A program made the position numbers and the translations under genes. Positions 1 to 11,204 of a stretch of DNA of 64,000 nt are shown here, piece by piece. The DNA lies in assembly GCA_019828545.1 (NCBI GenBank), contig JACVRA010000050.1:248001-312000 (forward strand). The letters are read 5' to 3'. The DNA is from Paracamarosporium sp. OC-R06-R3. Lineage: Eukaryota; Ascomycota; Dothideomycetes; Pleosporales; Didymosphaeriaceae. How positions within the stretch are numbered: position 1 is the first letter of the stretch; the number at the start of each line of letters is the position of its first letter. Below the pieces are notes generated by a model that was not told where the DNA came from, did no database searches, and saw nothing but the letters and a program-made list of their open reading frames with translations.

Positions 1-1102
1 TTGAAGTCAAAGACATTTAGTATAGTCGATTGTCGTAGCTTTTTGATCTCTTCCATTTCTTCTTCGAAATCGGTAATGGCTCGTTTAAGCTGAGCAGCAT
101 CCGACGATTTTTCGGCTCTCACTCGAACGCGTTTCATGATAAGAGTGATCACATCGCCATCTGCGACAGGTTTCACAAGTAACTGCTCAGTGACAGGACC
201 GCTGCGGAACGGTAGCAGACCCTCCACAGCAGTGCATTCTGTGGTTTTCCCGTCGTACTGCAGCTCAATCACCCTGTCGAAAGAAACATGGTTTCCACTG
301 TGACCGTTTTGATAAGAAGGGGTAGGCGTTAAGTTCGATACGCGGCTCCGGCGCTTCGCCATGAGCTCTTTCCGTCTCATTTCGTCATTAACCATTTGTT
401 GCAGAGCGCGGTCCTCTTCAGCCTTCTCTTCCTTCCGCTTCTTCTGTCGCTCTTCCTCGTGTTGTTTGGCAAGCTCGGCTGCAGCTGCCTCCTGCACAGC
501 TCGTTCGGCGTCCAAGTTCTCGAAAGTACCATCGTTCTCCCGAACCGCGATTTCATCTTCTAAAATATCCTGGATGGAGGTTGCAATATCGTGTAACATG
601 ACTTCGCCAACTAGCTCTTTTGGTCGCGTTTTAAGCATAGCCTGAAGGGCTTGAAGAGTCTTGAGGCGCAGATGACCTGTGTCTTCCAAGGTGAGAATTG
701 GCAAAGACTTGGGATAAGTGGCTGTTATCTTTGCACCTAGTGTGCACCATATGTTATCGTTAGAGAAGGATCGGAGTTTTAACCGAAGTACTCTATCAGT
801 GGTTTTCTATGCTCACTTCAGCACGGGACTTTGCTTGAGCGAACCGCACTACGCGTTCGGCGCAATCGTATACTTACACCCCATGAGCCTTTGGCCTCTA
901 CTTCCTCATAGTCGTCCATGAAAATGGCCTTCAGGACTTCCCGTTCGTCCTCTTGGACCTGCGCCAGGGCTTCCGAGGGCTGCGCGGCCTGGAAATCGCC
1001 TGTAGGCCGCCCCGGGGTGGGAGCCATGTTGTGCGGCGTAGATACATCTGACTGGGATTTGTTTCGCGGTGTTTTTGGCGGGGCCATGCTGGGCTGTGTC
1101 AT
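1..1102 (-). CDS. GCN2: eIF2-alpha kinase GCN2 (cpc-3), N-terminal part, cut by window edge
   Basis: The product senses uncharged tRNA and phosphorylates eIF2-alpha, which triggers general amino-acid control; the family is cytosolic and ribosome-associated. Exon 1 runs 1102-878, a 71-nt intron covers 877-807 (GTAAGT..CATAG), and exon 2 runs from 806 past the window start. The spliced N-terminus contains an RWD domain (QEDEREVLKAIFMDDYEEVE, then after the junction SWG-KTTDRVLRLKLR and TATYPKSLPILTLEDTG), which binds GCN1 in this family. A charged helix follows (EEERQKKRKEEKAEEDRA), then the start of the pseudokinase region near the edge (EIKKLRQSTILNVFDF). The kinase and HisRS-like domains lie outside the window. 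The start MTQPSMAPPK is the first ATG before the RWD domain. The gene is divergent from the cut12-like gene. Identification rests on the RWD sequence and domain order. Confidence 0.88.
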
Positions 1103-1649
1103 GAGTGATTGAATGAGTCAACACAGGTGTTGACGTGGAGAAGACAGGGCAGCCGAAGCTGCCGCCCTTTACACTGCAGACATGGTGCTTTTCACTGACG
1201 CAAGATCTGTCGCTGTTGGGACGGGGGATGTGCTGGACAGCCTTTCTTCGCCGCCAGCTCATAGTTGGAAGTAGCGGTGGCACCCCACAATGCGGCATAC
1301 GCGCCATGCCTTCTTGGCTCTAGGGCGCCGGACGCGACTTCCATGCTGGAGCGGGTACACAAGACACATAACAAACGGGCGCTGCACTGCACGCTTCTCT
1401 TGGTTCTCGACCAGCCGCCGGGACTCGAACTGCGCGATTCATGGAAACTTTTGCCGTCGTCCTTCTCTTGACAAAATTCACGGTCGTTCGGTGACGTGAA
1501 CGCCCCGCACACCCTTCGCTTCGATTCGTAAACAAGCTGCCAAACAAAACCGCGATCGAGTCTGCGCACGCCACGCGACCAATTCTAGGCGTGAACTTCA
1601 CACAAGATCCCATCAAGTAGTCTCTTCGTGCACTCGCTAGGTGGGCGCA
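1103..1649. promoter_or_regulatory. Divergent GCN2 / cut12 intergenic promoter
   Basis: This 547-bp region separates the starts of two divergent genes and must carry both promoters. It contains TGAGTCA at 1114-1120, which matches the GCN4/CPC1 (bZIP, AP-1-like) site TGASTCA and lies 12 bp upstream of the GCN2 start codon. No convincing open reading frame was found in it. Several short frames run through it on both strands but have no splice or start context. Confidence 0.5.
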
Positions 1650-3619
1650 ATGTTTTCGTGGATTACAGGCCCCCGGATCACCAATGCCATCGAGGACCTT
1701 CAGCCAGGTATGCGAATTGCACTACCACGCGCCGAGCGTGCGATGCTGATTGTGTAGATCATGGCTACGAAAGTACCTTCATCGACCCGCCCGAGACACC
1801 CGCACATCAGTTCGCCGTAAAAGCCCTCAAGAACGCCGTGTTCGGGACACCAGCCGCAGAAGACGCAAAAAACGCAGGCAAGAAGCTACAGAAGAAGCAG
1901 TTGCCGGACCTTGCGGCTGCGAAAGCACCTGTAATCGCCGCTCCAAAAGAAGATGCGCCTCCTGTCTCGCCGTCCAAGCTGCCTGGAGGTATCTTGATGA
2001 CGCCAGGAACCGCGAACAAGGGACGCAAATCGGTGTCATTCGGCGCACACGTGGTCGATAACGAAGGAAAGCGAGGCAATGCTGGCCGTAGTGGCATACC
2101 AAGCGACTGTCCAGGCAAATTCCCAAGCCCGTGGACCCCCGGCACGGAGCTAAAATCGGCCACGGACAGCGAATTGAAACCTCGCACGAAGCTGACGGTG
2201 GCACTCATGGATGCGCGAACAACGACCCAACCGAGGAGTGGGCAGAAACAAAAAGCAAGAGATGACAGCGATATCACCATGGACCTAGGTGCACCGCGGT
2301 CGGACTCTGGTAAATACTGGAAGGAACAATACGAGGAATACACCGTGAGGAGTGAGAAGGAAGTGAAGAAGCTGATTGCCAAACAGCAGCTGGCTAAAAA
2401 CTATGCAAAAAAGAAGGACGGCGAGGTCACTGAGCTGACCACAAAGCTCGAGCAAGAACGCAAACGATTTCGACGGCGCGAGCAAGAGCTGGAACAACAG
2501 AACAAAGAATTTCAGGAAAGGCTTCGCCAAGCTATGGGCGACAAATTCTCGGCTGGTATCGAGATTACGGCTTTGAAAAATCGCATTGCGACATTGGAAA
2601 AGTCTTTGACTGCAGCATCATCTGAGTCACAGGAAGCCAAGTCATCGTCTCCGTTCCAAATCTTTGAGGATTCTTCTAAGAACGAGAAGGCTTTAGAAGC
2701 TGAGCAGGAGAGGCTCGTAGATGCCTCGTATCTTTCTCAAAAGGTTCGCGTCCCGTCCATCGGTAAAGAGAACTCTCCACCCAAACCTCGTCATATCCGA
2801 CGTCAAACTATGCCGGAGCCGTCCGCCCTCCCGCAGGTATCATCTTCAGCTACACCACAACTCGGTGTGGAAGCTGGACAAGTATCTACGATACTGGGAA
2901 GATCTCCACGCACAGCTGTTCGCGAAACCGGGTCTGCTGCTAAGCCGGCATCTGCTATGAAGTCTGCAGAGCCAGCCTCGACTCCAGCCCTCAGTATCTG
3001 TAAACCCGATTTAAGCCAACAAAATCTGCAGCCCAAATCACCCGCTCCAGTCGCCCCTTCAAGCCCGCTTCCGCAGCCTTCACCTGATCCATGGATGATG
3101 AATGCTGATGAGAGCTCGATTGCACCCTTGGATAGGATGGCAATACCGATAGGAGGAGGAGGAGGATCCTATTCAAGGACTACAAGACCATTTACCTCTC
3201 GCCGCCACGGATCTTCAAAACCAAATTCTCAACCCCCAACAAACAATCGAACGAAGACAGCTCACGGGATTGAAGACCCTGCCATTTCCAATGCGAAACT
3301 GGAAGCATCTATCGTTAATGCCACTAAAATTTCTGAAAAGCCCGACCTCGCCCAAACTAGCATTGAGAACGCACAAGTTCCACCCAAAGCTAAGGAAGAA
3401 TGGAGATTGAACGTGTGTAAGAATGAAGATGTCAAGGCACCCATCACCTCGCCTACCGACCCGAAGTTCGATATTTCTAGAATTACTGGCCACCATGCAG
3501 AAGCGTCTGCACAAGTGACAAAGGAGCGTTTGCAAAGATCCTCTGCTGAGCGCAAAGAAGAAGCGAAGAGGCGATTAGCTCAAAGGAGGGATCGAAAAAA
3601 GAAGCTAGCGGCTGAATGA
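1650..3619 (+). CDS. cut12: Spindle pole body-associated protein, Cut12 family
   Basis: Cut12-type proteins sit at the fungal spindle pole body and help activate bipolar spindle formation through Polo/Cdc25 control. Exon 1 is 1650-1707 (MFSWITGPRITNAIEDLQP), a 50-nt intron covers 1708-1757 (GTATGC..TGTAG), and exon 2 is 1758-3619, giving 639 aa. Splicing restores NAIEDLQP-DHGYESTFIDPPETP, the family's usual N-terminus; reading straight through the intron gives an unlikely sequence. Further family marks are FAVKALKNAVFGTP, GRKSVSFG and FPSPWTPG near residue 142. A long coiled coil rich in K/E/Q occupies about residues 204-302. The C-terminal half is disordered and rich in S/P/T, and the end is very basic (RRLAQRRDRKKKLAAE). 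It is convergent with the peptidyl-tRNA hydrolase gene. Confidence 0.85.
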
Positions 3620-3975
3620 ATTGGCTCGCTGGGAATTCTGTCTGATGTACGCATATTCTTAATGGCGTTAAGTTTATCAGGACTTTTAGGATGTTAGGCG
3701 TTTGGGTTATGTTGATCGCTGTGGAGTCATGGGATGATGCTATATTGCTTCGGCACAGCATAGGTACGGCTGCATTAGTTAGGAGCACTATCCGATACCT
3801 GGGCTTTTGAACTCATTCGATTAACTTTTCAACGCTCTCTCGTCTTGTCGTACAACTCTATATGCTCTGCGCAGGGGTATCATCGCTACTCGTGCTGTCG
3901 TTCCGTGAAAATGAAACGCCCGGTATGCAAGGTCCACTCCAAAATCCATATCTTACAATCAATCTTTCCACACTC
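3620..3975. other. Intergenic, convergent 3' ends
   Basis: This 356-bp gap lies between the stop codons of cut12 (plus) and the peptidyl-tRNA hydrolase (minus). It should hold both 3' UTRs. No gene, repeat or RNA was recognised here. Confidence 0.6.
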
Positions 3976-4953
3976 TTATCGCTTCCCCTCCGCAATATCT
4001 CTCAACGCCGTAACCACACCCGCGCATGACTTCTCCATCGCTCTCATCTCCCCTGCATTCATCTTCCTCAACACATACCTCGACACAACATCAGGCTCTC
4101 TACTCTCAGGTCTCCCAATTCCCACACCAATCCGCCACCACTTCACGCCCCCCAAGCTTGCTTGCGCACTCTTAATCCCATTGTGCCCCTTCGCGCTTGA
4201 CGACCCATTCCTCACACTAACCTTCCCCAGCGCACTCTCCAATTCATCATGCACAACTACCAGTCTTCCCTCTCCCTTCCCCTGTCTAGCCAGCTCCTGA
4301 GAAAACTCCCGCCACGCCTTAGCAACACCCCTCCCGCTGACATTCATCAACGACGTAGACTGCCAGAAGGTCCAGTCGTCATCGCCGGCTGGCGGCCCCG
4401 GATCCTGTGTGCGTCGAAAACCTTGTAGCGGCCCGAATGAATACGTTGTGTTATCTGGGCGGGAGACAAACCCGGATAAGCCTTTTGTGAAGGGTCGATA
4501 AGATTTTACGGACGAGATGTGCGAGGTTATCGTGTGGCCGGCGGAGTGGAGCGTGTGCGCATAGGTGCTGCCTGGGTTGCCGATTGAGCAGACCAGCAAG
4601 GGATATGCTTTCTGCGCAGCATTGCTTCCGGGGGACATGGAGGCAGGTATGGAGAGGGAGGTTTTGTGTGCACGGGTCGGGCGCGAGGGGTTGTTGGGTG
4701 GTTTGCGGCTCAAGGGCGTTTCAGTGTCGCTGGAGGGTGGTGTGAGCAGATTGGGAGTGTGAGGGTGTTTCTTTTGTTTGCGTTTCTCTTTACGCGATGT
4801 TGGGGTCGTGGATTCGAGTTCGGATTGGGAAGCGTCGCTATTATTGTTGTCGTTGCTAGTTGCTGGAGCTTGTGCTTCGACGTTTTTTGGATGATCGGCA
4901 GGGATCGGCGCAGGGGTGTTCACGTGCGCACGTGTGAGCGCGTTTCTGCACAT
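3976..4953 (-). CDS. PTH1: Peptidyl-tRNA hydrolase, Pth1 type (probably mitochondrial)
   Basis: The enzyme hydrolyses the ester bond of peptidyl-tRNA released from stalled ribosomes. The Pth1 core is clear: LLVCSIGNPGSTYAHTLHSAGH holds the NPG turn and the catalytic His of the TxHxxG motif, STSLMNVSG follows, VVVHDELE holds the catalytic Asp, and GHNGIKSA with WWRIGVGIGRP holds the substrate-binding HN pair. VSRYVLRKM near the end is also typical. The N-terminal ~100 residues are a low-complexity, basic extension with KEKRKQKKH. This is longer than in bacterial enzymes (~195 aa) and could include an organelle-targeting region. The start is placed at the ATG at 4953 (MCRNALTRAHVN, 325 aa). The frame stays open upstream but without an ATG, and a second possible start is MSPGSNAAQ just before the domain. 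The gene is single-exon and divergent from RAD14. Confidence 0.88.
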   Translation of the reverse strand: MCRNALTRAHVNTPAPIPADHPKNVEAQAPATSNDNNNSDASQSELESTTPTSRKEKRKQKKHPHTPNLLTPPSSDTETPLSRKPPNNPSRPTRAHKTSLSIPASMSPGSNAAQKAYPLLVCSIGNPGSTYAHTLHSAGHTITSHISSVKSYRPFTKGLSGFVSRPDNTTYSFGPLQGFRRTQDPGPPAGDDDWTFWQSTSLMNVSGRGVAKAWREFSQELARQGKGEGRLVVVHDELESALGKVSVRNGSSSAKGHNGIKSAQASLGGVKWWRIGVGIGRPESREPDVVSRYVLRKMNAGEMRAMEKSCAGVVTALRDIAEGKR

Positions 4954-5446
4954 CTCGAGAGAATTGCGTGTCGAGAATGTGGGAAGTTTTCTGCGCAAGA
5001 TTGTAGCATGAGTGGCGACTTGTCACTCTTAAAAATGCTTTACTCCGCGGCTGTGACCCTGGGATCTGACTTTGTGCTTGTTGGTACAGCCACAGCGAAG
5101 AGTCATAGTGATTTGTAAGGGCGGTGCGGTGGAGTGGCGCTGAGGAAAGCGCCCTTTTGATGAAGTAGGGAAAAGATGAGATCTGCTTCTTATTCCACCC
5201 TGTATTCTTGAACTCGGTCTGACGCTACGAGTATTTTTTCGATGTGCAAGTGAAAGACATCTTGGTAAGATCTCTTGGCGTGCATCATACTTAGGAACCG
5301 TGGTTCCGACGCCACTTCGAATCTCGAACTTCGCGACCCTTGCTATAGCCTATCCGCAATACTGTGGACCTCGAAGGCTTGCCACACGCTCTCATAAAGA
5401 TTTCACAGCAAGTCTTTTGTCTCTCGCAATCCGTTACAACGAAATC
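4954..5446. promoter_or_regulatory. Divergent Pth1 / RAD14 intergenic promoter
   Basis: A 493-bp divergent interval between the peptidyl-tRNA hydrolase and RAD14 starts. Short frames cross it without support. I see no recognisable regulatory motif beyond the arrangement itself. Confidence 0.45.
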
Positions 5447-6732
5447 ATGTCGGAGAGGCCTTCCACACCTCCGCGGGCAACTCGCTCGGCGGGCAGGCTA
5501 CCGCCGAACCCACTCACTCCAGAGCAAGTGCGGCGAATGGTAAGCTTCGTGCCCTCTACAAGTCTCACTGTGCCAACAACATGGGCATGTAGGAAGAAGC
5601 TCGTCTCAAAGCCAAAGCCGCCGCACAACAATCGCAAGCCTCGAAGCCTACACCCCCGCCCGTTGCTGGTACGAAACGCGCATATTCTACCATAAATTCT
5701 TCAAACACCCCCGCACAATCGCGCAATGCGAATGCAGCATCACCAGCGAAGCGCGACCAAAATGGGTTCATCCCGCCACCCGCGAACGATCTTATACAAC
5801 CGGCGAAGAACTTCGGGCGCTCGGAATATATCGAATACGACTTCAGCAAGATGACAGACACAAAAGGTGGTTTCTTAAGCACAACCGACGACCCCTATAA
5901 TCGCGCAATGTGGAACGGCAAAAAGGAGGAAGAGAAGCCACCAAACATGACCCTCGCAGAGTGGGAACGGGAGCGCATACGTAGGAAACTCAGGGAAAAT
6001 CGTGCTGGAATCTACGAACCTGGACTCTCCATTCTCAATCAAGCCGATGGACGCGACGAAGAGGAAGACGCTCTCCTCAAAGCCGCTCAAGGGGAAGGCG
6101 GCGAGGAATACAAAGGCAAATACGGCGACGGCAAGCGCGACATCAAGGGCAAATGTCGCGAGTGCGGATCCCTAGAGATAGACTGGAAATGGCAAGACGG
6201 CTTTGACATTGGCATCTGTCATGCATGCAAGGACAAGTTTCCGGACAAATACAGTCTTCTCACGAAAACCGAAGCAAAAGAGGACTACCTCCTCACCGAC
6301 CCCGAGCTCAAGGACGAATCTATACTACCCCATCTCGAGCGCCCCAACCCGCATAAAACAAACTGGAATAACATGCAGTTGTTCCTCCGCCTACAAATCG
6401 AGCAATACGCATTCTCGCCGCAGAAATGGGGTAGCCCAGAAGCATTAGACGAGGAGTACGAAAAGAGGCAGAAAAGCAACAAGGCGAAGAAAGAAAAGAA
6501 ATTTAGTAAGAAGCTACAAGAGTTGAAAAAGAGGACGAGGGTAGAGGCGTATAAGAGAGCGAGACAGGAGGGTGGGGAAGACGTCGGCATTGGACAGTTT
6601 GGACAGAAGATACGCGGGCTTGGGGATAGGCATGTACATGAATGGGGGAGGAGTGTGTTGGATAAGGAGACTGGATTGTCCAAGAAGAGGTGTGAGGAGT
6701 GTGGAATGGAGGTTGAGGAATTAGAGTTTTGA
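5447..6732 (+). CDS. RAD14: DNA repair protein RAD14 / XPA homologue
   Basis: XPA/Rad14 verifies damage and helps assemble the incision complex in nucleotide excision repair in the nucleus. Exon 1 is 5447-5539 (MSERPSTPPRATRS... LTPEQVRRM), a 53-nt intron covers 5540-5592 (GTAAGC..TGTAG), and exon 2 is 5593-6732, giving 410 aa. The junction yields LTPEQVRRM-EEARLKAKAA, matching the N-terminal helix of XPA. A C4 zinc finger is at C219, C222, C240 and C243 (CxxC-17-CxxC, CREC...CHAC), followed by the DNA-binding stretch TKTEAKEDYLLTDPEL and WNNMQLFLRLQIEQYAF. The C-terminus KKRCEECGMEVEELEF is also conserved in fungal Rad14. Length is close to the fungal family. The gene is complete. Confidence 0.93.
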
Positions 6733-8043
6733 GTGCTGATAGGATGATACCCGAAGATTGTTTCATGCGTTGAACATCACTATTTGGGGGTGCTATTGCT
6801 GCGATTTAATGCTATCATATTTCCAAGTGTTATGAGATTGCACACGACCTGTGTTTCAACAAAGTAAGTGAACTACGTCTACCAAGGATATTGTCTTCAT
6901 AACTACACACTCCCCTGCTGCACATCAAAGACACGAAAGCCGTGCTCTCGGCTGCCACGTGAGGTCTGATGCTATCAGTACTCTAGTAGATTGTCTGCTT
7001 GCTTGAAGTTGGTCAACATTCAGTTGTCCCAACGTAATTAAAATATTTACCAATGTTCCCGCAAACGCAGAATGAATGAAAGCGGACGTAATGAATGCAA
7101 AAGTGAGCACAAATACTCAACGTGAGCATTGAGAATAAGAACATGTTACGATGTTCGCGTGTGAGCTATAGGAATTTGTGATCGGAAAAGGCATTCGGAG
7201 AAGACCTGGAAGATAGTTTTGCGTCCCTTTAGGAACTTGGGGTTTAGTGTTAGGTACCTCATAGTAAGGTTAGAAGCGGTGTAGGTACCGAAACCGGATT
7301 TGACGTGTAAAATATGATTTTTACACCCTTGCCATATCCAGTCCAAAAGCTCACTCGAATGTCCTCTAATCCTCGGTAACACGGATATACTACCTCTCAG
7401 GACCTCTCTAAAGGAGGAATCCCAGAGCTTGGGGACGCGAGAAGAATAGCCACAAGTAACTGCTATATGATGGAATCATCATCACCTTGATTAGAATTGC
7501 TTATCAAAGATCCAAGTCCTGATGGAAGGCATTGTTAGTGATGCAGTGGTCACTACTTAAGCTTCACAGTGAACGAGTAACCACGTGATACAATATTAAC
7601 CAAACGCACATTAGAGGAATACGACAAACGACTCTAAAGAATGCACTAGACTTGGAATTATGTGCATATGATACAGCAGTGGAAGGTTTGTGTTCTGATC
7701 CTTTGTATGCAAACCTCGTTTGGGCTAAGCCTAGGGTCTTTGTTCACTGCATTATACCTAAATGCGCATCCCGACATCTATGTTTTCATAAATGCTTGTG
7801 GATGCAATTTTCGTGCTTTGAGACCTGAGAGCTCATTCAATCCAACCGCCAGACCCACCGATCGCATGCCAAGACCTGTTTGCGTATCGCGCATATAGGC
7901 AGCAGACAGATCTCGGATTGCAGGATTATATTAGGAGCTTTCTCACCCGTCATTCTCACTTTCCATAGCCTTACCTGCACCCTTTGTGCACTTTTCATAC
8001 ACCACTTACAGTCTACTGATCTGTACCTGCCACGGCAACAAAG
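6733..8043. other. Intergenic, no gene seen
   Basis: 1.3 kb between RAD14 and the next plus-strand gene. Only short frames with TTG/GTG starts or no splice context are present. The last few hundred bases are likely the promoter and 5' UTR of the 8044 gene. Confidence 0.5.
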
Positions 8044-9168
8044 ATGGAGCTTCGTCATCTCCTCTTTCAGACTTTCAAAGCCATTAGTCTAATCTCGTGG
8101 TATCTCGACTCTCCTTCCACTGCCCGCATGGGCAAAAGCCTCGCTGGCTGTCCTCACAACACTCTTGACTGCCTTGAAGCCGGCCAGAATGCGCTGCGTA
8201 TCTATCAGCAAGAAAAAGCAGCTTCCGTAGAACACCAGAGAAAGCATCTCCTTGCCAGCCTGCAAAATCAACAGTTGAAAGAGATCGAGGAGAATGAAGG
8301 TCATGAGCAATTAGTTGCGGACATCACAAGCCAGAAGATTCAGGGCGCAGTACCCCATGTTCCCAATTACTTCGACGATCCGATATACCGCTCCCTCAAC
8401 CGGCTCACCTTTGATCAAACTTATCAAGGGGAGCTTCAGCATCTTGAGAGCTTGGAGCGCGATTACGCCAAACTTCACGGGCTCTCTAAGATTGATACGC
8501 TAACGAAAGCTTCTTTGGCCATGGAAGCGCGATCAAGAGCGCGGTCCCAAAAGCAATTATCTCGCAAGTTAGCCTCCAAAACATCAGACTCTTCTTCGAA
8601 TTACGACAATTTCAAATCTGCTCGGGACGCGGGACTTGATTCTCTTCTGGATGCTATAATGATCTGGACGTTCTTCTACCCCAAACTTTCTTTATCCATG
8701 ATATGTCTGTTGATTATAGGTGCCTTATGTGTCCTATTTCTTACATGCTGGGTCTGGTATAAAATGTGTACTTGCTGCTGTTGTTGTTGTCGCATTCGAA
8801 AACCTCGCAAACCTGCTCAGACCATTCAAACGTTGCAATCGAAATCGACAAGCACGGAGTTTCCCGATACAACGATGATCAATACGTACGAGCTGAACAA
8901 AATCAAGAGGCAGGCTGAGTACAACAGAGGACATAACAATGCTACTGTTATGCTAACACAAGCTGTTAATAACGTGGGTTAATCGTACTGCCCGAAAATT
9001 CAGCTTTTTATACTGATTTTGATACAGGTTGGACGAAGCGACAGGGTTGAGGAGTTACTTGCTAGAGGAGTTGCTGTCGCCAGATCATCGCCCAACGCGC
9101 CACTGTCTAGATGCATCAAGGCTGCTATCGCTGCAGAGCTGGAAGAGCAGTCCATGATGGGACGATAG
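8044..9168 (+). CDS. Unknown single-pass membrane protein with juxtamembrane cysteine run
   Basis: I do not recognise the family. Exon 1 is 8044-8973, a 54-nt intron covers 8974-9027 (GTGGGT..ATACAG, with a CTGAT branch-like site), and exon 2 is 9028-9168, giving 356 aa. The unspliced frame would stop just inside the intron. Splicing instead adds 46 residues (VGRSDRVEELLARGVAVARS ... ELEEQSMMGR) in phase. The N-terminal 200 residues are helical and rich in Q/E/L/K. One hydrophobic segment lies at about 216-238 (LSLSMICLLIIGALCVLFL), followed at once by C242, T243 and C244-C249, then RIRKPRKP. A cysteine run beside a membrane segment and basic residues is typical of palmitoylated proteins; this is inference. 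The tail is polar. The gene is convergent with the amine oxidase. Confidence 0.72.
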
Positions 9169-9667
9169 TGGAAGCCGAGGTTGGGGCTGTAAGCAGACTC
9201 GGAGCATCATATGTCTATCTAAATTCTTAATCGTGTTATCTTACAAGGTGGAACTTGCTCAGCGGAGCTGTAGGACTGGAATGTGCAGGATCGGGACTTT
9301 TGCAGATAACCTCTTGTATACGAATCGTTGAATGAGGGCAAGTCACCTAAATGGTTCTTCACGAATAGATCAAGGGAACATATATGTGGAAAATAAAAGG
9401 CTCTTGCGTCAACAACATGGTGTTCGGATATCTCAAAAAACACGGCTTTGGCTGGCAAGGCATGTCCCATTGACTGTCCCACATGTATTGTAATCAGTAG
9501 TGACTATCAACGAGAGCAACAGAGCTTGGGGTTCATACTTCTTCTTGCATACACCCGGGCCTTTTGCAACGAAAAAAGGGAATGAATAGGACTGCAATAG
9601 CTGAGCTCCGAAATGATTCCGACCTCGTAGATCCATGATTGTAACGTAATTAACATTCAAAATATCC
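9169..9667. other. Intergenic, convergent 3' ends
   Basis: About 0.5 kb between two convergent stop codons. Two short minus-strand frames lie here without ATG context or homology. Probably 3' UTRs. Confidence 0.5.
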
Positions 9668-11204
9668 TCAAAGAGTAGACTTGGTCTTCTGGAACGTGTA
9701 CAACTCTTTTCTCACCTCCAGTGCAGCCCTCGTCCCCTCTTCAATTGCTCCATCAATGAAACTTCTCCATCCTAACGCCCAGTCCGAGTTTGCAAACAGA
9801 ATATTTCCATGCCTCGCTCTCATATCATCCAAATGGTCGGCCAGGAGACCCGGCGGAGAGAAGAACCAAGCGCCTTTAGCAAAGTCATCCTTCGTCCAAT
9901 TGTGGAACACCAATCTCTCGATCTCTGGCTTCTTGTCTTTCGGTAAGAACATGTTCTCGACGGCACGCTTGGTCTTCTCGATATCTTCTTCCGGGTGCAT
10001 ATGCTTGTGATCGCCACCGAAGCAGACAATGTGCGTATTACCCACAGGTGTAGTACCGTCGCCTATGGCGTAGAGGAGCTCATTGTGGGGCCAAGTAATC
10101 CCAGTCCACGAGCGCAGATCCTTATCCGATATCTCGGCGTGAACTTTGATTGTTTGGTTGATATTTCCAATTATGCTTGCAGATCTTTTGCCTTGCGACA
10201 ATGGTGGGTCCCAGGTCACATCCCTCAGCACATTCAAAGGGATAGCAGAGATGGCTCGGGCAGCTCGGTACCGCCTACCAGAGCTTACTGTGACTTCGAC
10301 TCCGGTTCCTGTATCCTTTACGAGCTTTACTGGGCTATTGAACGCGTATGAAAGTCGCTTGGTTGCAAGAGCTTCTTCAAAGAAGCGGATTGCGAAGCTG
10401 GACTGGCCTCTGCGGAACTTCCAGGTGATGAGCATATCAAGACAGCCTTCGTATCTGTATCCACACATAGCCCACCAGTGCATGAACTCGTGGAAACTTG
10501 TCTTCTCGAGCGTCGAGCCACTGGCAAGAAGGATAAAAGGCTCCAGCACAGCACGCTCTTTTGGTGAAAGCTCTGCAGCAATTCGGTCGATACGGTCTTT
10601 TGCGGACAGCCTGTCCAAATCTTTAGCTTCCTGGGTATGGAATGTGTCGTGCGGCAAAGGCATGACCTTCCGACCATACACTCCGTCAACATTTGTGAAC
10701 TTTTTTGTTGCCGAAATGAGAAGTTCGTCCTACGTAGTATGTCAGCACCGCTCATACACTTTAGCATACATTGCATACCTCTTCTTCATGACTCATAGAC
10801 CCAGCTATAGTTGAAGAGTTTAGCTCAAAGCGATTGTAACCCCTCGAAAAGTCGGCCGAGTTTTCAACGTCTCTCTCCATTTCGTATCTCATAACCTCCC
10901 TCCAGGTATTCGACTGGCCCCAATGTACCCACGTTCCACCCATCTCGAAGGGATATCCGCCAATATTAGATGACCAAGATCGACCTCCGATGCGATCGCG
11001 GCCTTCTAGCAATAATACTCTAAGACCTTCAAGAGCAGCATTACGTGCAGCTGTCAGCCCGCAGTATCCGGCACCCACGATCACCACGTCGTATGCGACA
11101 TTGGAGCTGGAAATGTTGCTAGGAGGAGATATGAGACCTATAGTTGGAACTCCTGCTTTAAGTCCTTCCTTTTTGGTCCAACAATAGCCGTCTCGTGAAG
11201 TCAT
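9668..11204 (-). CDS. Flavin-containing amine oxidase (MAO-N-like)
   Basis: The family oxidises amines to aldehydes with release of ammonia and hydrogen peroxide, using FAD. Exon 1 is 11204-10779, a 48-nt intron covers 10778-10731 (GTATGC..ACGTAG), with exon 2 starting at about 10729-10730, and exon 2 runs to 9668, giving about 495 aa, the same length as Aspergillus MAO-N as I recall it. The dinucleotide-binding motif is VVIVGAGYCGLTAARNA followed by LLLEGRDRIGGRSW. The spliced joint reads SHEEE-DELLISATKKF. The C-terminal FAD-binding signature is FANSDWALGWRSFIDGAIEE. The substrate side holds HEFMHWWAMCGYRYEG. The C-terminus is STL, not a standard peroxisomal SKL-type signal. No covalent-flavin SGGC motif is seen. 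Substrate cannot be assigned from sequence. Confidence 0.87.

Noticed and set aside
1418..1440. tRNA T-arm-like sequence (GGACTCGAACTG on the plus strand)
   Set aside because: The minus-strand B-box-like word does not have a pairing T stem, and no acceptor or D arm could be found around it.
1807..2382. 191-codon minus-strand frame
   Set aside because: Antisense to the cut12-like exon, with Ser/Phe-rich composition typical of a shadow frame.
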